A stretch of DNA of 64,000 nt from contig NZ_VRYZ01000009.1 in NCBI RefSeq assembly GCF_008064635.1, positions 1 to 64,000 of the forward strand, read 5' to 3'. Every line of letters begins with the position of its first letter. The first letter of the stretch is position 1. This DNA is from Parahaliea aestuarii. Its GTDB lineage: Bacteria > Pseudomonadota > Gammaproteobacteria > Pseudomonadales > Halieaceae. Below the pieces are notes generated by a model. The model worked only from the letters and a program-made list of their open reading frames with translations. It made no database searches and was not told the origin of the DNA. Shown here in pieces: positions 7,734-16,389 of this stretch. A program made the translations under genes and the position numbers.

Positions 7734-9083
7734 ATGGACACCGACATTCAGGCGATCAAAGATTGGCTTCGCGAACACCGCATCTCCGAAGTCGAATGCC
7801 TGGTTCCGGATATGACCGGTAACGCCCGCGGCAAATTCATCCCCGCCAACCAGTTCCTCGGCCTGGGTCACCCCAAACTGCCCGAGAGCATCATGATCCA
7901 GACCGTCACCGGCGAATACTGTGACGACCACTGGGACTTTGTCGAACCCACCGACGCCGACATGATCCTCAAGCCGGATCTCTCCACCCTGCGGGTCGTG
8001 CCCTGGGCCCGCGAACCCACCGCCCAGATCATCCACGACTGCTACAAGCCGAGCGGCGAGCTGCACCCGCTGTCGTCGCGCTCGGTGCTGCGCAATATCC
8101 TCAAGTTGTATGAGAAAGAGGGCCTGAAGCCGGTGGTGGCGCCGGAGGTGGAGTTCTACCTGGTCGCCAAGAACACCGACCCGGACTACGAACTGATGCC
8201 GCCCAAGGGGCGTTCCGGCCGCCGCGAATCCGCCCGCCTGTCCTACAGCATCGATGCGGTGGCGGAGTTCGAGGACTTCGTGGAGGACATGTACGACTAT
8301 GCCGACGAGCAGCAGTTGCAGGTGGACACGCTGATCCACGAGAACGGCGCGGCGCAGATGGAGATCAACTTCCTGCACGGCGACGCCCTCAAGCTGGCCG
8401 ACCAGGTGTTCGTATTCAAGCGCACCGTGCGCGAGGCCGCCCACAAGTACGGCATGTACGCCACGTTCATGGCCAAGCCCATGCAGCGTGAGCCGGGCAG
8501 CGCAATGCACATCCACCAGAGCGTGGTGCGCGCCGACACCGGCGAGAACATTTTCGCCGACAAGGATGGCAACTTCACCGAGGCCTTTCTGGCTTACATC
8601 GGCGGCCTGCAGCGCTATACCCCCGAGCTGATCAGTCTCTACGCCCCGAACGTCAATTCCTACCGCCGCCTGGCGCCGGACATCGCAGCCCCCATCAACT
8701 TGAACTGGGGCATGGACAACCGCACCACGGCCTTCCGGGTACCCCACGACAAACCCGAGGCGACCCGGGTGGAAAACCGCTTCCCGGGCGCCGACGCCAA
8801 CCCCTACCTGGCGATTGCCGCGACGCTGGCCAGCGGTTACCTCGGCATGAAGCTGGGGCTCAAGGCCACCGAGCCCCACCAGGGCACCGCCAACGAAGAC
8901 GAAGTTGAAGTGGCGCGCACCCTGGAAGAGGGCCTGCGGCAGCTGCATGACACGCCGGAGCTGCAGGACATGTTCGGCGAGCTCTTCCTGCGCGCCTACG
9001 CCGCTGTGAAGCTGGACGAATTCGAGGAATTCAACCAGGTGATCAGCTCCTGGGAGCGCGAGCACCTGCTGCTGCAGGTGTGA
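7734..9083 (+). CDS. puuA: Glutamine synthetase family protein, gamma-glutamylputrescine synthetase-like (PuuA)
   Basis: A 449-residue member of the glutamine synthetase fold that joins glutamate to an amine using ATP. Visible family signatures include a metal-binding E-x-E stretch (VAPEVEFYLV), GSAMHIHQSV for ATP/substrate binding, a VNSYRRL stretch and ENRFPGADANPY near the C-terminus. It lacks the adenylylation-site loop typical of GlnA. With the divergent PuuB-like oxidase it suggests putrescine or related polyamine use as carbon and nitrogen source. Exact amine specificity cannot be settled from sequence. Confidence 0.82.
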   Translation: MDTDIQAIKDWLREHRISEVECLVPDMTGNARGKFIPANQFLGLGHPKLPESIMIQTVTGEYCDDHWDFVEPTDADMILKPDLSTLRVVPWAREPTAQIIHDCYKPSGELHPLSSRSVLRNILKLYEKEGLKPVVAPEVEFYLVAKNTDPDYELMPPKGRSGRRESARLSYSIDAVAEFEDFVEDMYDYADEQQLQVDTLIHENGAAQMEINFLHGDALKLADQVFVFKRTVREAAHKYGMYATFMAKPMQREPGSAMHIHQSVVRADTGENIFADKDGNFTEAFLAYIGGLQRYTPELISLYAPNVNSYRRLAPDIAAPINLNWGMDNRTTAFRVPHDKPEATRVENRFPGADANPYLAIAATLASGYLGMKLGLKATEPHQGTANEDEVEVARTLEEGLRQLHDTPELQDMFGELFLRAYAAVKLDEFEEFNQVISSWEREHLLLQV

Positions 9084-9110
9084 GCGGGGCAAACGGGTAA
9101 GGCGGGCGGA

Positions 9111-9965
9111 GTGGGCGGCGTGACAGAGCAGGTAACCTTCCTTGGCAGCGATCGCCGCTTCCGTGTGTTCACCGCAGTCAAATACCTCACCTTTCTGCTG
9201 CTGAGTTTCAACATCTACCTGTTCCTGGACGAAGAGCTCACGGCGATGGAGTACACCTTCACCGGCGGCGTGGCCCTCGGCCAGATCATCCAGGTCTTTT
9301 CCACCACCATCGATACCGCGGCCTGGGTGGTTTTGCTGCTGCTGTTCGAGCTGGAAACCTCGGTACTCGACGACGCGCGCATTCGCGGCGCGGTGAAGTA
9401 CGCCCTGCACGGTACGCGCCTGCTGTGCTCCGCCGCCATCGTCTACGCCTTTACCGGGTACTATGCAGATGCGCTCTCCCTGCACCAGGTGACGGCCCTG
9501 GCCACGTCAGACGCCTGCAGTTTGCTGGGGCAGGGCTTTTCCGTCATGGTGGATCACGATGATTACCTGCCGCTGGCGGCCGATAACTGCGCGAGCTTCG
9601 GGCCGGAACTGTACCGCCTGACCGGCCTCGACATCGTGACCGATGCCGGGCACCTGCACGCGGTCCAGCTACTCGGCTGGACCGATGTGATCAACGCCGG
9701 CGCCTGGATTCTGGTGGTGGCGGTGCTGGAGGTGGAGGTTCGCCTGCAACTGCGCGGCCACCTGTCCGACCGCATTATGTACGGCTCCCGCTACATCAAG
9801 TTCGTGCTTTATTTCACGCTGTTCGCCGCGGCAGCCTACTGGGGGGTGGCCGGCGACTTCCTCGACTTCTGGGACGCGGCCCTGTGGCTGTTCGCCTTCA
9901 TCTTCATCGAGATGAACGTGTTCGAGTGGCAGCAGACCAGCCCGGGTTCAAGTGAACCGGGCTAG
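9111..9965 (+). CDS. Six-helix integral membrane protein, function unknown
   Basis: A 284-residue protein with about six hydrophobic helices (roughly residues 22-42, 62-85, 95-120, 190-212, 228-250 and 255-275) separated by short acidic loops. The loop between helices 3 and 4 carries two cysteines and is probably outside the membrane. I do not recognise the family. It starts 27 bp after the puuA-like gene in the same direction, so the two are probably cotranscribed, but a link to polyamine uptake is only suggested by position. The start is a GTG at 9111; another GTG at 9120 is equally possible. Confidence 0.7.
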   Translation: MGGVTEQVTFLGSDRRFRVFTAVKYLTFLLLSFNIYLFLDEELTAMEYTFTGGVALGQIIQVFSTTIDTAAWVVLLLLFELETSVLDDARIRGAVKYALHGTRLLCSAAIVYAFTGYYADALSLHQVTALATSDACSLLGQGFSVMVDHDDYLPLAADNCASFGPELYRLTGLDIVTDAGHLHAVQLLGWTDVINAGAWILVVAVLEVEVRLQLRGHLSDRIMYGSRYIKFVLYFTLFAAAAYWGVAGDFLDFWDAALWLFAFIFIEMNVFEWQQTSPGSSEPG

Positions 9966-9994
9966 CCGCAGCCGCTGAGTCCTCTGGGGCGGAC

Positions 9995-10201
9995 TCAGAG
10001 CTCCTCGTCCAGGCCGATGTGTTCGACGCGCGGGTATTCGCGCCACTGAAAGGTCTGGCGGTGGTCGCAGATCAGGCAGCGGTGTTCTATGTCGCCGCTC
10101 TGCGGGTGCATGTCGCCGCAGCGGGTCATCATGCCGGTGCCGCAGGCATCGCAAATGTAGTTGACCTCCACCGGTCGCACTTCGCGTTTTGTTTCGGGCA
10201 T
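9995..10201 (-). CDS. Small zinc-ribbon protein
   Basis: A 68-residue protein with two cysteine pairs, CDAC and CLIC, about 24 residues apart, the spacing of a zinc ribbon. A further cysteine (TRCGD) lies between them. A GAGGAG-type ribosome site precedes the ATG. Such small proteins often bind nucleic acid or partner proteins, but nothing here shows a specific role. It is divergent from the LysR regulator across a 118-bp gap. Confidence 0.75.
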   Translation of the reverse strand: MPETKREVRPVEVNYICDACGTGMMTRCGDMHPQSGDIEHRCLICDHRQTFQWREYPRVEHIGLDEEL

Positions 10202-10319
10202 CCGTTTGTCTCCTCGATTGGGCCGCCTATGCTAGCGCGACTCCGGTATTCGAGGAAGCGCCCTTGATTAGCGGCCGGCGCCGGTTAAGCTGTGCCGGAA
10301 CCCGACTGGAATGCGCCCG

Positions 10320-11162
10320 GTGGATACCGAACTGCTCAGAACCTTTCTCGAAGTCCGCAATACCCGGCACTTTGGCCGCGCGGCGGACAACCTCTGCATC
10401 ACCCAGGCGGCGGTAAGTGCGCGTATCAAACAGCTCGAGGAGTCCCTCGGTGCGACCCTGTTCACCCGCACCCGCAACAACATCCAGCTCAGCGCCGAGG
10501 GCGAGCGCCTGGTGCCGCACGCGGAGACGGTGCTGCTGGCCCTGGCCCGGGCCCGCCACGAGGCGCAGCTGGGCGACGCCGGGCAGCGACAGCTGCGTAT
10601 CGGCCTGCGCAATGGCCTGTGGGGCGACGCCCTGCAGCGCAAGCTGGCGGCCCTGCGCGACAGCGATCCGGGGCTGCGTCTCAACCTGGCCAGCCTCGAG
10701 CCGGGAGAGGCGGTGCGCAGGCTGCTGGATCGCTCCCTCGACTGCGCCCTGCTGTGCGACCCGCCGGGGCTGGCTGAACTGGACAGCCTGGCAGTGGGCG
10801 AATTCAGCCTGCGCCTGTACGGCAGCGCCGGGCGTCAGTCCCTGCGCCGGGCGATTAATGGCGACTATGTCTACATGGACTGGGGTGGCAGTTTTGCCCG
10901 CTTTCATGTGCGCCACTTCGGCGACCAGGCCCTGCCGGCCATGAGCACCAATATTGTCGAGCTGGCGCTGGCGAGTATTGCCGATGGCGGTGCCTGCTAC
11001 CTGCCGGCCGGCCAGCGCCAGTCACTGGCCGGGCGCGGCCTGTTGCCGGTGCGGGGGGCGCCCGTACACACCCGGCAACTGTCGCTGGTGTTTCACCCCG
11101 AGGCCTCCCAGCGCGAGACGATAGAAGCTCTGGCCCGCCGTTTTTCAGGCTTGCGTCTGTAG
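10320..11162 (+). CDS. LysR-family transcriptional regulator, HdfR-like
   Basis: A 280-residue regulator. The N-terminal winged helix-turn-helix (about residues 1-60, with FGRAADNLCITQAAVSARIK) closely follows the LysR pattern, and the start MDTELLRTFLEV is typical of HdfR, known in enterobacteria as a repressor of flagellar master genes. The C-terminal effector domain is shorter than usual. I favour the GTG at 10320, which begins this conserved start and has GGA 9 bases upstream; an in-frame ATG at 10311 is the alternative. No flagellar genes are in the window, so its targets here are unknown. Confidence 0.85.
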   Translation: MDTELLRTFLEVRNTRHFGRAADNLCITQAAVSARIKQLEESLGATLFTRTRNNIQLSAEGERLVPHAETVLLALARARHEAQLGDAGQRQLRIGLRNGLWGDALQRKLAALRDSDPGLRLNLASLEPGEAVRRLLDRSLDCALLCDPPGLAELDSLAVGEFSLRLYGSAGRQSLRRAINGDYVYMDWGGSFARFHVRHFGDQALPAMSTNIVELALASIADGGACYLPAGQRQSLAGRGLLPVRGAPVHTRQLSLVFHPEASQRETIEALARRFSGLRL

Positions 11163-11258
11163 CGCTTGGGGGTGGCCGGCGCCGGGTAGCAGGGGAGGGG
11201 TGCCCGTTGCGGCTGCGGGGGCAGCCGCGGGCGAATGCGGTAGGACCAGGCCCGCGGT

Positions 11259-11477
11259 TTAGAAGTCGTCCAGTTCCAGGTCGTAGTAACCCAGTTCTTC
11301 ACGCAGGCGACGCTGTTCGAGTCGCTGCTCGGCGCGACGGCGTTTTTCCGCCAGGCGCTGCTTTTCAGTGGATGCGGGGATGAAGTCGTCATCGCTGTCC
11401 GACAAATCGGCCAATACCGGCTCGAAGAAGTCGTCCAGGTCGTCGCTGCTCGCCGTATCCTGGTTGGTGTCACCCAT
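11259..11477 (-). CDS. PA3496-like small acidic/basic protein
   Basis: A 72-residue protein with an acidic N-terminal half (SSDDLDDFFEP, SDSDDDF) and a basic helical C-terminal half (EKRRRAEQRLEQRRLREEL) ending in LDDF. This arrangement resembles the short PA3496 family of pseudomonads, annotated elsewhere as putative envelope integrity proteins, although experimental evidence is thin. It has no signal peptide or membrane segment. It is separate from its neighbours, facing a 396-bp gap. Confidence 0.65.
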   Translation of the reverse strand: MGDTNQDTASSDDLDDFFEPVLADLSDSDDDFIPASTEKQRLAEKRRRAEQRLEQRRLREELGYYDLELDDF

Positions 11478-11619
11478 GGTTTATCTGCCTCCAGATGATT
11501 TTTACCACGTCATCTCGGCGCAAATATCACTCAGGGCAGGGGGTGAGTAAATCAATATTTTGTTACTGAAACGATAAATAAAAATTGTCGAACCGGTAGC
11601 GGGTGCGTAGACGGAAAAC

Positions 11620-11640
11620 GTATTTCCATGCTGGAAATAC
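11620..11640. promoter_or_regulatory. Perfect dyad GTATTTCCA-TGC-TGGAAATAC, possible operator
   Basis: Two perfect 9-bp arms around a 3-base centre, about 140 bp upstream of the PA3496-like gene. This size and symmetry fit a site for a dimeric repressor or activator. No terminator-like T-run follows on either strand. Confidence 0.4.
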
Positions 11641-11834
11641 AGCGATTTTCTCATTCACTATGAGAGGCGGAGGCCGCCGCGCCGTTGCGCCTCCTTGCGC
11701 GAGCCGGGCGGGGGCGAAGCGCCCGGTAGTCCCTGTGCCAGTGGCCGGCGCGGCGACCCCCTCTGAATGCAGGGCAAAAGCCGTGCCAGCAGCCGGTTGC
11801 GCGGCCGGTGCCGGGGATGGAGGGGAAAAGCGGG

Positions 11835-11857
11835 TGTCCGCCGCTGTCCGGCGGACA
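11835..11857 (-). terminator. Hairpin after the shikimate kinase gene
   Basis: Arms TGTCCGCCG (11835-11843) and CGGCGGACA (11849-11857) with a 5-base loop lie 17 bp past the stop codon of the kinase gene. On the minus strand a short CTTTTCC stretch follows a few bases later, so it could act as a weak intrinsic terminator. Confidence 0.45.
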
Positions 11858-11873
11858 GGGGCGGACGCGCCTG

Positions 11874-12392
11874 TCAGCGGGCGCTAACGGCGGCCAGTAT
11901 CAGGGCGGCGACGGTGTCGGCGCTGCCGGCACAGCCGTCCACGGTGATGTCGGCGTAGTGTTCGTAGAGCGGTGTGCGCTCGCTGAAAATATCGGCGAAG
12001 CTCTGTGCGGCGCCGCTGGCGATGCCGCGCAGGGGGGCCGCCGCGACCCGCTCCTCCAGCACCGGCAGGTCGACCCTGATATACACCACCGGCCCCGCCT
12101 CGCGCAGGCGCTGCATGATGGCCTCGCTGTAGACCACACTGCCGCCGGTTGAGATCACCGCCCTCTCCAGATCCACTTCCAGCAGCACTTCCTCTTCGAT
12201 CTGGCGCAGGGCCAGGTGGCCGCGGCCGTCGACGATTTCCTGCAGGGTGGCGTCTTCGCGCAGCTGGATGGCGAGGTCGGTATCGGAGAAGGCGAGGCCG
12301 GTCAGTTTCGCCAGAATTACGCCGACGGTACTTTTGCCGGCGCCGGGCATGCCGATCAGGCTGATGGTGGAGGGCAGGTGAGGGTCGCGCAT
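11874..12392 (-). CDS. aroK: Shikimate kinase-like protein
   Basis: A 172-residue P-loop kinase of the AroK/AroL fold. The Walker A motif GMPGAGKST is at residues 14-22, DTD at 37-39 places the magnesium-binding aspartates, and STGGSVV near 81-87 matches the shikimate-binding loop. It would phosphorylate shikimate at the 3-hydroxyl in aromatic amino-acid synthesis. It is not next to aroB or pilQ, where the main aroK usually sits in gammaproteobacteria, so it may be a second or diverged copy with another substrate. The ATG at 12392 fits the family length; longer in-frame extension is not credible. Confidence 0.75.
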   Translation of the reverse strand: MRDPHLPSTISLIGMPGAGKSTVGVILAKLTGLAFSDTDLAIQLREDATLQEIVDGRGHLALRQIEEEVLLEVDLERAVISTGGSVVYSEAIMQRLREAGPVVYIRVDLPVLEERVAAAPLRGIASGAAQSFADIFSERTPLYEHYADITVDGCAGSADTVAALILAAVSAR

Positions 12393-12471
12393 GCTGGCAG
12401 TTCCGGGCTGGGCTGTAAAAAAGGCGCCATTATCCGGCTCGGCGCCGCAGGCACAAGCCCCGCAGGGGCGG

Positions 12472-13023
12472 TCAGTGGGCCCAGTCGCGCTCGGCGTGGA
12501 ACTGTCGCGACAGGTAGTCCATCTGGTCGGCGAGAATCCGCTCCTTGGACAGGAAGTGCCACTCCCAGATATTGGGCCGGAACGGTACCGCCAGCAGCGG
12601 CATGTGGGCCTCTTCCGGGGTGCGATCGTCCTTGGCCCAGTTACAGCGTTTGCAGGCGGCGACCACATTTTCCCAGCGGTCTAGGCCGCCGCGGGAAGTG
12701 GGCAGAACGTGGTCTCGGGTCAGTTCCGCGCGGCTGAACTGGCGCCCGCAGTAGAGACAGCGGTGGTCGTCGCGGCGGAACAGGGTGCGGTTGCACAGTG
12801 ACAGGCTGAAGGTGGACACGATACGGCCCTGCAGCGCGATGATGGGTTGCAAATCGATGCGCGAACGCTGCCCGGAGAGGCGCTGGATGCCGCCGAACAC
12901 CGGGGGAAGCGGATCCCCGACGCCGTATACGACATCGCCCCTGGCGTAGGCGGAAATCGCCTCCTGTGCGGTAATCCAGCCGCGGGGTTGGCCCGCAAGA
13001 TCCAGTTTCAGGATGGGTTGCAT
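12472..13023 (-). CDS. HNH endonuclease
   Basis: A 183-residue protein. The C-terminal half is an HNH nuclease domain with zinc-binding CLYC and CKRC pairs flanking RDHVLPTSRGG and WENVVAAC, the beta-beta-alpha metal active site. Free-standing HNH proteins of this kind are common and conserved in gammaproteobacteria, usually of unknown role, and not necessarily mobile. The N-terminal half is unassigned. It is followed 79 bp later by the shikimate kinase gene in the same direction. Confidence 0.85.
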   Translation of the reverse strand: MQPILKLDLAGQPRGWITAQEAISAYARGDVVYGVGDPLPPVFGGIQRLSGQRSRIDLQPIIALQGRIVSTFSLSLCNRTLFRRDDHRCLYCGRQFSRAELTRDHVLPTSRGGLDRWENVVAACKRCNWAKDDRTPEEAHMPLLAVPFRPNIWEWHFLSKERILADQMDYLSRQFHAERDWAH

Positions 13024-13158
13024 GGGCTGCCACAGTAGTGGGTTTCATCCAAGCTACTGCAAATCGCGCGGTTAAACAATCACGGGAAAATGACAGTGCG
13101 CGGGACGTTCTCGAGGCGGGTCCGGGAAAGATCGCCCGGCGCGGATACAGGGGCGGTG

Positions 13159-13187
13159 AAAACGGCTCCCCCGGCTTGCGGGAGCCG
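13159..13187 (-). terminator. Intrinsic terminator after the 101-residue protein gene
   Basis: On the minus strand an 8-bp stem CGGCTCCC/GGGAGCCG (13163-13170 with 13180-13187) is followed by TTTT. It lies 9 bp past the stop codon of the upstream gene and should end its transcript before the HNH gene. Confidence 0.65.
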
Positions 13188-13196
13188 CCTGCGGGA

Positions 13197-13502
13197 TCAG
13201 GCGGCGTGCGCGGTGGCGGCGCTGTTGGCGCTGCGGAAATCGGCCAGGAAGGTGCTGAAGCGGGGGCTGTCTTCGGCCGCCATGCACAGCAGGTTGTGGT
13301 AGACGGAGCTGTCCAGCAGGCAGATGCACTGCTGCAGCAGGGCTTTGCCGCGAAAGGCCATCAGGTTGATACTGCGCTGGTCGGCGATATCCCAGGCCAT
13401 GCGGGTCATCCACACCGCGGTGGTCGGGCGCAGGCCGAGGCCGTGACTGAGGCGGTCCTCAACGGACGCCATACGCAGTTTGGTTTTGAAAGTGCTGATC
13501 AT
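13197..13502 (-). CDS. Hypothetical protein, 101 residues
   Basis: A soluble, mostly helical protein with a run of aliphatic and cysteine residues in the middle (LLQQCICLLDSS) and an alanine-rich tail. I do not recognise it. The ATG at 13502 is supported by a GGAG ribosome site 9 bases upstream; an earlier in-frame ATG at 13514 has none. It is a single gene with its own terminator, next to the FAH-family gene in the same direction. Confidence 0.55.
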   Translation of the reverse strand: MISTFKTKLRMASVEDRLSHGLGLRPTTAVWMTRMAWDIADQRSINLMAFRGKALLQQCICLLDSSVYHNLLCMAAEDSPRFSTFLADFRSANSAATAHAA

Positions 13503-13627
13503 TGCAGTCTCCATCGGGATGGGTTCAGGCAGGGTTTCAGTGTAAGAGAGAGCGCCGCATTGCCGTATTGCCAATGGCGCCAATCGCGTGGCCCCGGGCG
13601 CCACGCGTGCTATTGCTGACGGGCGCG

Positions 13628-14242
13628 CTAGCGGGCCTGCCAGCTGGCGCTGACCAGGCGCCTGTCGCCGTGCAGTACGTGGCCGCTGAAGGTTTCCCCG
13701 GCGCGCACTTCGCCCACGCCGGCGGGGGTGCCGGTCATGATGATGTCGCCGTCCTCCAGCGACAGAAAGCCGGCCAGCTGCTGCAGCACGGTGCGCGGCG
13801 GATACAGCATCAGGCTGATATCGCCCTTCTGCCGCAATTCGCCGTCGACCTCCAGTTCCAGGCCGAGGCCCTCCGGCGCGCCCGCGGGCAGGGGGACAAA
13901 ATCGCTGAACAGGGCAGCGCCATCGAAGGCCTTGGCGCGCTCCCAGGGCAGCCCCTTCGCCTTCAGCTGGCTCTGCAGCTCGCGCCGGGTGAGGTCCAGG
14001 CCAAAGCCCACGGCGGCCAGTGCGCCACCCTCTACCACGAAGGCGAGCTCGCCCTCGTAGTGCAGGGGTTCACCGAGGCGGGATTGCAGCTCGCTGCCAA
14101 TGGCGGAATTGGGCTTCAGGAAGACCACCATGTCGTCCGGTACTTCGTTGCCCAGCTCGGCGATGTGGGCGGCGTAGTTGCGGCCCACGCAGACGATCTT
14201 CGAGGGCGTGACGGTGCGCCCGTCGACAGTGACAGTATTCAT
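13628..14242 (-). CDS. Fumarylacetoacetate hydrolase (FAH) family protein
   Basis: A 204-residue FAH-fold enzyme. KIVCVGRNYAAHIAELG near the N-terminus and KPNSAI, HYEGELAFVV and GDIIMTGTPAGVG are the usual metal- and substrate-binding blocks. Small members of this size act as acylpyruvate hydrolases or oxaloacetate decarboxylases, cleaving or tautomerising beta-diketo acids. The exact substrate cannot be read here. It stands alone, with GC-rich hairpin DNA between it and the histidine kinase gene. Confidence 0.85.
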   Translation of the reverse strand: MNTVTVDGRTVTPSKIVCVGRNYAAHIAELGNEVPDDMVVFLKPNSAIGSELQSRLGEPLHYEGELAFVVEGGALAAVGFGLDLTRRELQSQLKAKGLPWERAKAFDGAALFSDFVPLPAGAPEGLGLELEVDGELRQKGDISLMLYPPRTVLQQLAGFLSLEDGDIIMTGTPAGVGEVRAGETFSGHVLHGDRRLVSASWQAR

Positions 14243-14380
14243 CCCGGCGGTGCTCTCGCTGGCAGTGTTGGCAAGGTCATCCCGGGGGCGGCAACCCCCG
14301 GGGCGGGCGCATTCTAGCCCCGTCGCCCGGCAGCGGCAAGCGGCCCCCCGGGGGCTGCAAACGCAGCGTTCGCCGGCGTT

Positions 14381-15706
14381 TCAGGCGGGGAAGTGCAGGC
14401 TGATGCGGGCGCCTTCCAGAAGCTGGCTATCGCCGATGCGCAGCTCCCCGTCGTAACTGGCGGCGATGTCGCCGGCCACCGCCAGGCCGATGCCCTGGCC
14501 GGGCGCCTGGGTGTCGGCGCGGATGCCCCGGTGCCGCACTGTGTCGCGCAGGGCCGGGGCGATGCCGGGGCCGTTGTCCTCCACCGCGATTTCCAGTTCT
14601 CCCGCCTGTTGCCGGGCCAGGATGCGGACGGCACCGGCGCCGTGCTTGCAGGCGTTGTCCACCAGGTTCCCCAGCATTTCCAGCAGATCCCTTTCGTCGC
14701 CGCGAAACTGCGGTGCCCCTTCCGCCACGATTTCGAAGGTCGGCCCGCGCTCCGCATAGACCTTGGCCAGGCTGGCGCAAAGGCGCTCTGCCAGTTCCGT
14801 CACCGGCACGCTGTGTAGCAGCGCCTGTCCGCCGCCGATTCCGCGCTGCAGCTGGTAGTCGACAATGTCCTGCATGCGCTGCGCCTGCTCCCGTACCAGC
14901 GCGGGAAAGGCCGGCTGTGCCGGATCTGCGCTGGCCACCACGGCGAGCGGGGTTTTCAGGCTGTGGGCGAGGTCGGCGAGAGTGTCGCGGGCGCGCTGTC
15001 GCCGCTGTTGCTCGCCCTGCAGCAGGCGGTTGAGGTTGGTGGTGAGGGGGCGCACCTCCGCGGGGTAGGGGCCTTCGAGCCGCTCGCTGCGGCCGGCTTC
15101 GATGGCGGCGACGTCTGCCGCCAGGCGGCGCAGGGGCCCCAGGCTCCAGTACAGCACCGCCGGCAGGGTCAGGGCGAACAGGAGGGTCGAGCCCCCCAGC
15201 CAGAACCACAGGTGGCGGCGATAGGTGGCGAGATCCGCGTCCACCGCCGCGCTGCTTTCCAGCACGCTGAAGCGCAGCGGGATGTCGCGGCCCGAATCGG
15301 TTTGCCAGATGACCTGGTAGTCCAGCCGGTAGAGGTCGCCGTTGCGCCCGAAGCGGCGCTCCCCCGGGGCGAGCGGCGCGCCATCCCAGGGGGCGGCGAG
15401 GGTCAGGGCGGAGTGCGACTGCCACAGGACCTGGTTGCCGGCGCCACTGACGCGCGCGTACAGACCGGAGCTGGCCTGGTTCAGGCGCGGCTCGAGCATT
15501 TCCGTGGGCATCTGCAGGCGGCTGTCGTAGTCGGCCTGGGCCAGCAGGGTCATTACCTGTAGCTGCAGTCGTTCCGCCTGGGCGGCCTCGATACTGACCC
15601 GGTGGCTGCGCTCCAGGTACAGGCCGCTACTGCCGAGGAACAGCAGCACCAGCAACAGGCTGGCGAGCAGGATGCGGGCCGACAGCGAGTGCAGTGACGC
15701 GCTCAC
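14381..15706 (-). CDS. Sensor histidine kinase, PhoQ-like
   Basis: A 441-residue membrane kinase with helices at about 11-30 and 165-188 bounding a periplasmic sensor domain, then a HAMP-like linker. The H-box LADLAHSLKTP has the phosphoacceptor His248; its HSLKTP form is shared with PhoQ. The N-box NLVDNACKHG (about 347-356), DNGPGI (377-382) and GQGIGLAV (403-410) form the ATP site. Its start overlaps the response regulator gene by 4 bp, so the two are translated together. The signal is unknown; an acidic magnesium or peptide-sensing patch as in PhoQ is not obvious. Confidence 0.9.
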   Translation of the reverse strand: MSASLHSLSARILLASLLLVLLFLGSSGLYLERSHRVSIEAAQAERLQLQVMTLLAQADYDSRLQMPTEMLEPRLNQASSGLYARVSGAGNQVLWQSHSALTLAAPWDGAPLAPGERRFGRNGDLYRLDYQVIWQTDSGRDIPLRFSVLESSAAVDADLATYRRHLWFWLGGSTLLFALTLPAVLYWSLGPLRRLAADVAAIEAGRSERLEGPYPAEVRPLTTNLNRLLQGEQQRRQRARDTLADLAHSLKTPLAVVASADPAQPAFPALVREQAQRMQDIVDYQLQRGIGGGQALLHSVPVTELAERLCASLAKVYAERGPTFEIVAEGAPQFRGDERDLLEMLGNLVDNACKHGAGAVRILARQQAGELEIAVEDNGPGIAPALRDTVRHRGIRADTQAPGQGIGLAVAGDIAASYDGELRIGDSQLLEGARISLHFPA

Positions 15707-16386
15707 CGGCCGCTGCTGGCCAGGACAAAGCGATAACCGGCGCCGCGCACGGTCTCGATCGGCTTGAGGCTGCCGTCGGGGTCGAGCTTGCGGCGCAGGC
15801 GGCCCACAAAAACCTCGATGACGTTGCTGTCGCGGTCGTAGTCCTGGTCGTAGAGGTGGTCGATCAGCTCGCCCCGGCTGACCACCTCGCCGGCGCGGCC
15901 GGCCAGGTAGGCCAGGGTTTCGAACTCGAAGTGGGTCAGTTCTACCGGGCGGTTGTCACGGCTCACGCTGTGGGCGCGAAAATCGATGCGCAGGGGGCCG
16001 AACGCGGCGCGGTCGTCCGCGCGCCCGGCGGCCCGGCGCAGCAGGGCATGGGCGCGGGCCTCCAGTTCGGGCAGGTGGAAGGGCTTGGTCACATAGTCGT
16101 CGGCGCCGGCCTCCAGCCCCTCCACCTTGTCCTGCCAGTCGGAACGGGCGGTGAGAATCAGCAGCGGCAGGGTGAGGCCATCTGCGCGCCAGCCGCGCAC
16201 CAGCTCCATACCCGAGCGCTGTGGCAGCCCGAGGTCGACCAGGGCGAGGTCAAAGGCGTACTCCCGCGCCAGGTAGTCCGCTTCCCGCCCGTCGGCCGCC
16301 TGCTCCACTTTCCAGCCCGCCGCCAGGAAGTGCTGCGCCAGGCGGTCCTGCAGGCGGCTGTCGTCCTCGACGATCAGCAGGCGCAC
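15703..16386 (-). CDS. Response regulator, OmpR/PhoP family
   Basis: A 227-residue regulator. The receiver domain (1-120) has the acidic pocket EDD at 7-9, phosphorylation site Asp51 and Lys101 (TKPF). The C-terminal winged helix (about 130-222) has the OmpR-type RVFVGRLRRKL-like recognition region (VFVGRLRRKLD) and RGAGYRF. It is cotranscribed with the PepSY gene 3 bp upstream and the kinase gene overlapping downstream, so it should respond to that kinase. Confidence 0.92.
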   Translation of the reverse strand: MRLLIVEDDSRLQDRLAQHFLAAGWKVEQAADGREADYLAREYAFDLALVDLGLPQRSGMELVRGWRADGLTLPLLILTARSDWQDKVEGLEAGADDYVTKPFHLPELEARAHALLRRAAGRADDRAAFGPLRIDFRAHSVSRDNRPVELTHFEFETLAYLAGRAGEVVSRGELIDHLYDQDYDRDSNVIEVFVGRLRRKLDPDGSLKPIETVRGAGYRFVLASSGR

Positions 16387-16389
16387 CGC

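Larger units (their letters stand above)
11478..11873. other. 396-bp intergenic region with dyads, no gene seen
   Basis: No convincing coding sequence is present. The left part is AT-rich and should hold the promoter of the PA3496-like gene. A perfect 9-bp dyad with a 3-base centre is at 11620-11640. The right part is very GC-rich with several hairpins, including CCGGGCG/CGCCCGG near 11700-11730, and ends in the hairpin after the shikimate kinase gene. Confidence 0.6.

Noticed and set aside
7668-9485. 605-residue open frame on the minus strand
   Set aside because: Antisense to the PuuA-like gene; translation is rich in His, Gln, Val and Gly and shows no domain.
11603-11887. Plus-strand frame of 94 codons in the large gap
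   Set aside because: No ribosome site, biased composition, and it overlaps dyads and the kinase terminator.
14281-14302. GC-rich hairpin CCCGGGGG/CCCCCGGG
   Set aside because: No T-run on either strand and it lies at the start region of the FAH-family gene; structure may be a by-product of base composition.
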